DNA from: Pseudomonas azadiae
GTDB taxonomy: Bacteria > Pseudomonadota > Gammaproteobacteria > Pseudomonadales > Pseudomonadaceae
DNA: 64,000 nucleotides
Reading direction: 5' to 3'
Assembly (NCBI RefSeq): GCF_019145355.1
Contig: NZ_JAHSTY010000002.1
Coordinates: 744,001 to 808,000 of the forward strand
Under the pieces are notes generated by a model that was given only the letters and a program-made list of their open reading frames with translations, was not told the origin of the DNA and did not search any database. How positions within the stretch are numbered: the stretch's first letter is position 1; each line of letters starts with the position of its first letter. Shown piece by piece: positions 58,400 to 64,000 of the stretch. The position numbers and the translations under genes were made by a program.

Positions 58400-61300
58400 G
58401 GGAATTTCCTATTCGGGTTTAATATCGTGTACCCCTTGTAAGTACCGTCTTCGTAGACGGGTGATGCCCCTAAAATATCTTTGGTGTCTATGCGCCCTGG
58501 AATTGCGATTTCCAATTCGTTTTTATGTTTCGAACGCACCCCCAGCTCTTTATTCACGTCTCTACCGGGTATTTTTTTCAGCGTGTAAAGAAATCCCTCT
58601 TCGAATCCGTAGTTGGATGCGAATACCAACGCTTGTACAGGGGATGTCGAAGTGGGGACAAAATTACTTGGAGGACTCGCGTTATTGACCGAATGCCGGT
58701 AAAGGTCTGTGCTCGATCCTCGACTTTCAAACCCCACTTCAAAGATTTCATCGGGTTCTCTTAAATCTCCACGGTATAAATATTGGCGCTTTTTCTGCGC
58801 GGCTGGAGCCGGTGGCGACTTCTCATCGACTTTTGTTTTTTCGGTCGGGCTTTGTTGCTTTGACTGTGGTTTACATCCATCTGCGCCTGGGCAAGTGCTC
58901 CAGCCTAACGGGTCTATCCATCCGGTAGGGTTAGGCACATATTGGTATGCGTTGATGCCGCCCGCCAACCTCACCGGATCCGGCGTCAGGTAGCGACCAA
59001 TATCCGGATTGTAATAGCGATTGCGGTTGTAGTGCAGTCCGCTTTCCTGATCGAAGTACTGCCCTTGGAAGCGCAGCGGGTTGTCGATTTTGTTGATGTC
59101 GAGGCGGGTGATTTCGCCGTAGGCGCGGTAGTGCGCGGACCAGGCGATTTCGCCGTCCGTGGCGGTGAGTTCCTGAGGCGTGCCGAGGTGGTCGAGTTGG
59201 TAGTGGTAGGGCTTGGTTTCTTTTGGACCGAAGCCATCCAATAAGGCCAGCGGACGGAAGCTGTCCGGTTCGTAAAGGTAACTGCGGTGACGATTCGCAT
59301 GGTGTTCGGCGACGAGTTTGTCGCCTTGCCAGAAGAACTCGGTGGTGATGCCATTCACGGTTTTGCTGATGCGACGACCGAACGGGTCGTAGCGGTAGCT
59401 GGCGGTTTTTCCGTTGGGTTGGGTGATGCCAATCAGCCGGTGCTGGCAGTCGTAGCGATATTCGGTGGCGAGTTTATGGCCTTTGCCGCGTCGTTCGCGG
59501 ATGAGGTTGCCGAAGGCGTCGTAGTCGTAATGGCGGTCGCCCTGGATCAGCAGGCGGTTGCCAGCGACGATGTCGGGGCCGGGGCGGTCCTGCATGAGCA
59601 GGTTGCCGGCCGGGTCGTGGGCGAAGCGTTCGAGCTCGCCTTGGGAGTGGTCGGCGCGGGTGAGGCGGTTGAGTGGATCGTAGTGGTAGCGGTGTTCGCC
59701 TTTGCGGGTGTCGTTGAGGCGGGTGAGGTTGCCGGAGTTGTCGTAGTCGTAGTGGCGCTCGTAAAAGTAGTTGCTCTGTTGGGTGACGGCGTGGGTGTGG
59801 AGGCGCTGTTGATCGTCGTAGTGGTAGCGACTGATCAGTTGGCCTTGTTGGCGTTGGTGTTCCTGGCCGGCTTTGAACAGGTGCGATGTGAGCAGCTTGC
59901 CATTGAGTTCGACGGTGGCGAGGTGGCCGCCTTTGTCGTGGTTAAAGGTGAGGCGGTTGTTGTCGGGCAGGCGCAGGTTTTGGAGCTGGCCGCAGGCGTC
60001 GTAGCCGTAGCGCAAGGTGCCCCAGCCTTGGTGTTCGGCGGTGAGGCGGTTTTGTGGGTCGTATTCGTAGGCTAAAAACCAATGGCCGTCGTCGACGCTG
60101 AGGAGATTGCCTTGGCGGTCGTAGGCGTAATCGATGATGTTGCCGTCGGGCAGGGTTTTTCTGACGAGTCTCCCGGCGTGATCGCGCTCGTAGTGGGTGA
60201 TTAGCTGACTGCCGTCGTCGCCGTGTTCGGTCTTTTCTTGCAGGTTGCCGTTGAGGTCGTAGACGTAGGCGCTGCGCTGGCCGTCAAAGCCGATTTCCTG
60301 CTGGATGAGGCCGTTGTTGTGGTACTGGAGTCGGTAGGTTTCGCCTGATTCGTTTTCGATTTCGGTCAGCAATAACCTGGCGTTGTCGTAGCGGTAGTTG
60401 ACCTGGGTGCCGTCGGCGTTGATGCGGCGGCTGATCAGGTGCAGGCCGTCAGCGTATTCGTAGCGGGTGACGTGGCCCAGTTCGTCGCGTTCGGAGGTAA
60501 TTTTGCCGTAGGGGTTGTAGCTGTATTCCCGCGTAGCCCCGCCGGGCTGAGTTAGTTTCAGCAAACGACCTGCGGCATCCCACTGATACTGCGTCAGCGC
60601 GCCGCGTTCATCTTCGCGCGCAATCTGCCGGCCTAGATCGTCATAGCGATAACGCTTGATTCCGCCATTCGGCAGCTGCTCTTCCAGCAACTGCCCGCGC
60701 GCATTCCATACCAAGCGATGGCAGCTGTGATCGGGATGCCAAACCCCAACCAGCTGGCCGTATTTGTTGTAGCTGTAGTCCGTAGAGTTGCCGTCAGGAT
60801 CGGTCCTGCGCGTGACGTCGCCCTGATCATTGCGCTCGTATTTCCAGACCGCTTCACCGCGTCGCACCACCCGTACGAAACCGTTGTCATGCTCGTAGGT
60901 CGTCGGTTCATCGTCCCCCGGAAACAACGCCACCAAGCGCCCGGCTTCGTCGTACTGATACGCGGTGATTGCCCCGAGCGGGTCCTGCTCAACCGTCAGC
61001 CGACCTTTGTCATCGTAGGATTTGAAGTGTTGGGCGCCATCCGGATCAATGCGCTGCACCAGCCGCGCACGATCATCGTGCACGTAGACTTCCTGGCTGC
61101 CATCGGCGTTGAAAACCATGACACTGCCGTTGTCATCCCAGACATACCGCGTGTCCATCTGCGAAAAACTCGCCCAATGCCGAACACACCGCGCCGCCTT
61201 GCCAGCTCGTTCCCACTCCCAATAGAAACTGGCCCCACCGGCCAAACCACGCTCAAGAATGACGTGCTGTTCGTCGTACCGATAAACCTCGCTTTCGCCT

Positions 61301-63177
61301 ACCGCATTGGTCGCCGAGACCAACCGTCCAAGGTCGTCATACGCGTAGGAAACAACGTTCTGCTCCGTCACCCAGACAAACGGACCGTCGTCGACCGCCC
61401 GCTCAATCTGGTAATCCACCGCGACAATGCGGCCCGACGCGTAGCGCAAAAACAGCGAGCGCCCGACACCGTTATCAACCCGCTCAATACGCCCCAAAAA
61501 ATCCCGGGAAATACGCAGCCGGTTGTCATACGCATCGCTGATCGAGAACAGCACGCCATCGCGGAAGTGATAGAAACGCGACGCCTGAGCCAGCACCAAC
61601 TCATCCGGGGACAAGCCCAAATAAATTGCCGCTTCCGCCAAGCTATTGGTAATCGCCGGCCGAGCAACAGTCGGCAAGGGCAGGGTGGTAGACCGGTTCT
61701 CGTGGTCCGTCCACACCACCGAGTCACCGGAAACCCTCAGCCGATGCGATAAAGAATGACTCCAACCAAACCCCAACCCACAATCCACTTCCACCGCACT
61801 GGTGCGGTACAACCGGGTCCACTCAAACAGCAAAACCCCGTCCAGCACACCATCGGTCAGCGTCAGCAGTTCCTCGCCCGTGACCATCGACACCGGGCAA
61901 CCGTTAGTGGACGTCTTGTCCGAAGACGTCGCAGCATCGCCATTCGGGTTTCGAGCAACAGCAGGCACATCGTCCACAGGCTCCTGCCGCACCAACACCG
62001 TCCGCTGTGACTTGTTGCGCACCACCGGCACCGGGTTCGAAACCAACTGGTCCCCAGCCTTCAACGGCACAGCCGGAATCGTCTTGATCGGCGTCGCCGC
62101 GCTCTCCAGCAGCAACGGCCTGGCCGCTTCCAGATGCGGTTCCAACCCCGGCACTACAAGCTGATCCGCCAGCATCTGCAGCCACTTGCGTACACGGTCA
62201 GACTTGATATGCCCTAACACCTGTGCGCCCAGGCGCACGCCCACACCCATGGCCCCGGCAACCCTCACCAGCAGCAAGTTGATCAACACCTCGCCAGTGA
62301 TTTCCCCCATCACCTCGCTCATGTCCTGCGGCGGCAACATCCGTATCCAACTGGCTATTGCCGCCACATAGATAAACAACAGCGGCTCATCACTGAGCAC
62401 AAGCAGGCCCTGCGCAACAGCGTCTTTGCCCAGCTTCAGCAGCTCGTCGAGTTCGGCCTGAGAGATGTACTGCAGCCACTTCTCACTGTTGGCCTTGAGG
62501 TCCGCCAGCACGTCGTACAGTTGCGTGAAATTGTCCCAAAGGCTGTAAAGCGCCTTGCCCATTCCATGAAGAAACGCCGTCTCCATCATCCTGCGCTGAT
62601 CAAGCGGACTGGCCTGCGTATAGTCCTTCCACTGGGCTTCGAAGGTGCCTGTCCACTCTTTACGTAGGCGAGCTTCCAAACCCTCAATCACAGCCTGATA
62701 GGACGCATACAGTGTCTTGACGTGATCCTTGGAAACATTGGGATAAAAACTGATCCGATACTTCTGATTGCGATCACACTCGTCGATTTCGAGAATGCCG
62801 CTCGGGCCGATGGTTTTGTGGATAGGCTCGCCCAGTGGGCGGCCGCCCGGGTCAACGCGTTGCAGCATCACCGGCGTGTTGCCGATGGGCACAAAGCGTG
62901 TGCTCTGGAACATATGCACCAAGGTCAATTTGCCATTGGCCTGGCAACTGGCGACGGTACTGCTGGGATAAAGCGAACGGTTGACCGGCGCCACCAGCGC
63001 CACTTCATCCCCAACCGTGAGCACCTGCTCAACATCCAGCGCCGAAAAGCTCCAGAAACTGTCGGCCCACGTGTCGAACGTACTCAAGCATTCCCGAAAA
63101 TCGCGGAAAACCCCCTCGACGTCGACCGTCTTCACATCCATTGGGGTCAGGGCCAGCCGGCCAATGGCCGGGTTCAA
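58396..63177 (-). CDS. rhs: Rhs polymorphic toxin with C-terminal ADP-ribosyltransferase-like domain
   Basis: A 1593-residue Rhs protein. Residues 1-400 are a delivery part with predicted hydrophobic segments around 265-310 and no PAAR motif. About 435-1415 are the YD-repeat shell (YxYDxxGRL). The core closes near 1419-1425 with GWIDPLGW. A linker leads to the tip, 1464-1593 (58399-58788), which has Y-R-G-D-x-R (Arg1469), IFEVGF, PTSTS (Ser-Thr-Ser 1510-1512) and N-E-L-E-I-A-I-P-G (Glu1554, Glu1556). That R/STS/E pattern is of pertussis-like ADP-ribosyltransferases. The start is TTG 63177 with GGAG 7 bases upstream; ATG 63141 is another option. It is probably a type VI secretion cargo. Confidence 0.85.
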   Translation of the reverse strand: MNPAIGRLALTPMDVKTVDVEGVFRDFRECLSTFDTWADSFWSFSALDVEQVLTVGDEVALVAPVNRSLYPSSTVASCQANGKLTLVHMFQSTRFVPIGNTPVMLQRVDPGGRPLGEPIHKTIGPSGILEIDECDRNQKYRISFYPNVSKDHVKTLYASYQAVIEGLEARLRKEWTGTFEAQWKDYTQASPLDQRRMMETAFLHGMGKALYSLWDNFTQLYDVLADLKANSEKWLQYISQAELDELLKLGKDAVAQGLLVLSDEPLLFIYVAAIASWIRMLPPQDMSEVMGEITGEVLINLLLVRVAGAMGVGVRLGAQVLGHIKSDRVRKWLQMLADQLVVPGLEPHLEAARPLLLESAATPIKTIPAVPLKAGDQLVSNPVPVVRNKSQRTVLVRQEPVDDVPAVARNPNGDAATSSDKTSTNGCPVSMVTGEELLTLTDGVLDGVLLFEWTRLYRTSAVEVDCGLGFGWSHSLSHRLRVSGDSVVWTDHENRSTTLPLPTVARPAITNSLAEAAIYLGLSPDELVLAQASRFYHFRDGVLFSISDAYDNRLRISRDFLGRIERVDNGVGRSLFLRYASGRIVAVDYQIERAVDDGPFVWVTEQNVVSYAYDDLGRLVSATNAVGESEVYRYDEQHVILERGLAGGASFYWEWERAGKAARCVRHWASFSQMDTRYVWDDNGSVMVFNADGSQEVYVHDDRARLVQRIDPDGAQHFKSYDDKGRLTVEQDPLGAITAYQYDEAGRLVALFPGDDEPTTYEHDNGFVRVVRRGEAVWKYERNDQGDVTRRTDPDGNSTDYSYNKYGQLVGVWHPDHSCHRLVWNARGQLLEEQLPNGGIKRYRYDDLGRQIAREDERGALTQYQWDAAGRLLKLTQPGGATREYSYNPYGKITSERDELGHVTRYEYADGLHLISRRINADGTQVNYRYDNARLLLTEIENESGETYRLQYHNNGLIQQEIGFDGQRSAYVYDLNGNLQEKTEHGDDGSQLITHYERDHAGRLVRKTLPDGNIIDYAYDRQGNLLSVDDGHWFLAYEYDPQNRLTAEHQGWGTLRYGYDACGQLQNLRLPDNNRLTFNHDKGGHLATVELNGKLLTSHLFKAGQEHQRQQGQLISRYHYDDQQRLHTHAVTQQSNYFYERHYDYDNSGNLTRLNDTRKGEHRYHYDPLNRLTRADHSQGELERFAHDPAGNLLMQDRPGPDIVAGNRLLIQGDRHYDYDAFGNLIRERRGKGHKLATEYRYDCQHRLIGITQPNGKTASYRYDPFGRRISKTVNGITTEFFWQGDKLVAEHHANRHRSYLYEPDSFRPLALLDGFGPKETKPYHYQLDHLGTPQELTATDGEIAWSAHYRAYGEITRLDINKIDNPLRFQGQYFDQESGLHYNRNRYYNPDIGRYLTPDPVRLAGGINAYQYVPNPTGWIDPLGWSTCPGADGCKPQSKQQSPTEKTKVDEKSPPAPAAQKKRQYLYRGDLREPDEIFEVGFESRGSSTDLYRHSVNNASPPSNFVPTSTSPVQALVFASNYGFEEGFLYTLKKIPGRDVNKELGVRSKHKNELEIAIPGRIDTKDILGASPVYEDGTYKGYTILNPNRKFP

Positions 63178-63206
63178 GACACAGCTCCAGTAACAAAAAA
63201 ATCCAT
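63174..63206 (-). CDS. Possible leader mini-ORF of rhs
   Basis: ATG at 63206 has the best ribosome binding site nearby (GAGGGAG, 5-base spacing) and codes for a 10-residue MDFFVTGAVS with stop TGA at 63176-63174. That stop overlaps the TTG of rhs (TTGA). It crosses a T7 run; with one more T the ATG would be in frame with rhs. So this is either a coupling leader or the true start separated by a frameshift. Confidence 0.35.
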   Translation of the reverse strand: MDFFVTGAVS

Positions 63207-63417
63207 CTGCACTCCCTCGCGCTGTGTATTCAGGCGAGGGACTTTGCAGCGGTTTTCAGGGCTGGGCAGTAGAGGTTGTCTGGCGCTTGCGTGGGACGTT
63301 TCAACAGCCTTGCGTAGCCTCCGGACCTGGTACCTGATTCGGCAGGCCGACGAACCCCGGTTAGACTTACCTGTCGATATCTGCAAGTCTCGGTCTGTCG
63401 TTTTTCAAGGAAGCCCC

Positions 63418-64000
63418 ATGTATTCAAGCCGTCTGATCTGCTGCCTCGCAGCCTTGCTGGTGCTGGCGGGCTGCTCCACCTCGCGCAACCCCCAGCAACC
63501 CGAGCGCAGCGAGGCCGAGGTGAAGGCGCAGATCGTGCGCCTGCTGCCGGCCAAGGTGCCGGACCGCAATGGTTGGGCCCAGGACATCTACACTGCCTTC
63601 GATACTCAGAAAATCTACCCCAGCACCGAGAACATTTGCGCCGTGCTGGCGGTGACCGAGCAGGAATCCACTTTCCAGGTGGACCCGCCCGTGCCGAACA
63701 TGGGCAAGATTGCCCAGGACGAGATCCTGCGTCGTGCCGGCAAAATCCACGTGCCGGCGTTTGTCGTGCGCAGCGCACTTCAGTTGCGCTCGCCCACCGG
63801 CAACACGTACGCCGACCGCTTGAGTGCAGCACGCACGGAAAGGGACCTGAGCGGCATCTTCGATGACTTCATCAGCATGGTGCCCTTGGGCAATACCCTG
63901 TTTGGCGGTTTCAACCCGGTGCATACCGCCGGCCCGATGCAGGTCAGCATCGACTTTGCGCAGAAACAGGCACGGGGTTATCCCTACACGGTAGACGGCA
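63418..64000 (+). CDS. DUF1615 family lipoprotein, C-terminus outside window
   Basis: Only the first 194 codons are present. A lipoprotein signal with lipobox L-A-G-C ends at residue 19. The following part matches the DUF1615 family, with an AVTEQESTF motif like the catalytic glutamate region of lysozyme-like transglycosylases. AAGGAAGCCCC precedes the ATG. The function is not proven; a peptidoglycan-related activity is possible. It is divergent from rhs. Confidence 0.75.
   Translation, partial: MYSSRLICCLAALLVLAGCSTSRNPQQPERSEAEVKAQIVRLLPAKVPDRNGWAQDIYTAFDTQKIYPSTENICAVLAVTEQESTFQVDPPVPNMGKIAQDEILRRAGKIHVPAFVVRSALQLRSPTGNTYADRLSAARTERDLSGIFDDFISMVPLGNTLFGGFNPVHTAGPMQVSIDFAQKQARGYPYTVDG

Noticed and set aside
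58966..62982. YD repeats of rhs considered as tandem DNA repeats
   Set aside because: They are degenerate protein motifs with diverged codons, as normal for Rhs shells.

Overview
The window is chromosomal DNA from a Pseudomonas, most likely of the P. fluorescens group. The evidence is the high GC content, the dense REP/REPIN palindromes of several families between genes, and a typical Pseudomonas gene set: exa/erc quinoprotein alcohol oxidation, bkd branched-chain keto acid dehydrogenase with BkdR, reductive pyrimidine catabolism, and selD-mnmH. Identifications rest on motif and family recognition by eye. No database search was run.

Layout. 1-7.5 kb: periplasmic PQQ-dependent alcohol oxidation. 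It holds a truncated exaA-type dehydrogenase, its cytochrome c, a SoxYZ-like carrier, a metallo-beta-lactamase-fold protein, an aldehyde dehydrogenase, an orphan 23-residue pqqA, ercA and an ErcS'-type hybrid kinase. 7.8-12.4 kb: an SLC13 permease and an EmrB/EmrA-like efflux pair. 12.5-19.7 kb: hexuronate uptake and oxidation (OprD-type porin, uronate dehydrogenase, lactonase, TRAP transporter, aldose epimerase). 19.9-21.1 kb: copC-copD. 21.2-30.2 kb: pyrimidine catabolism (TetR regulator, preA, preT, dihydropyrimidinase, NCS1 transporter, ureidopropionase/carbamoylase). 30.3-38.1 kb: a double GNAT protein, ilvE and the bkd operon with bkdR. 38.4-41.5 kb: sulfide oxidation (persulfide dioxygenase, SQR, TauE). 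41.6-46.7 kb: yceH, a DUF1993 gene and a two-gene superfamily-1 helicase operon. 46.9-52.6 kb: sstT, nhaR, a small lipoprotein, terC, selD and mnmH. 53.3-58 kb: a CSCC permease, a histidine phosphatase, a Nu-type GST, a PhzF-like protein and hemB. 58-63.2 kb: an Rhs polymorphic toxin with an ADP-ribosyltransferase-like tip and its presumed immunity gene. The window ends inside a DUF1615-type lipoprotein gene.

The most unusual material is in three places. (1) A ~310-bp intergenic element occurs twice in opposite orientation (22159-22470 and 52715-53026). Its conserved blocks surround stems whose two arms have changed together, as a structured RNA would. (2) An overlapping two-helicase operon (43013-46722) has a domain resembling NERD in which the nuclease residues appear to be lost; it is a candidate defence or nucleic-acid-processing module. 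(3) The rhs gene opens at a TTG that overlaps the stop of an 10-codon ORF with a good ribosome binding site. One extra T in a T7 run would join the two frames.

The intergenic spaces are filled mostly by REPINs. In three or four places one REPIN family sits inside another with the same internal junction, and one REPIN supplies the stop codon of galM. No rRNA, tRNA, CRISPR array, prophage or intact insertion sequence was seen.
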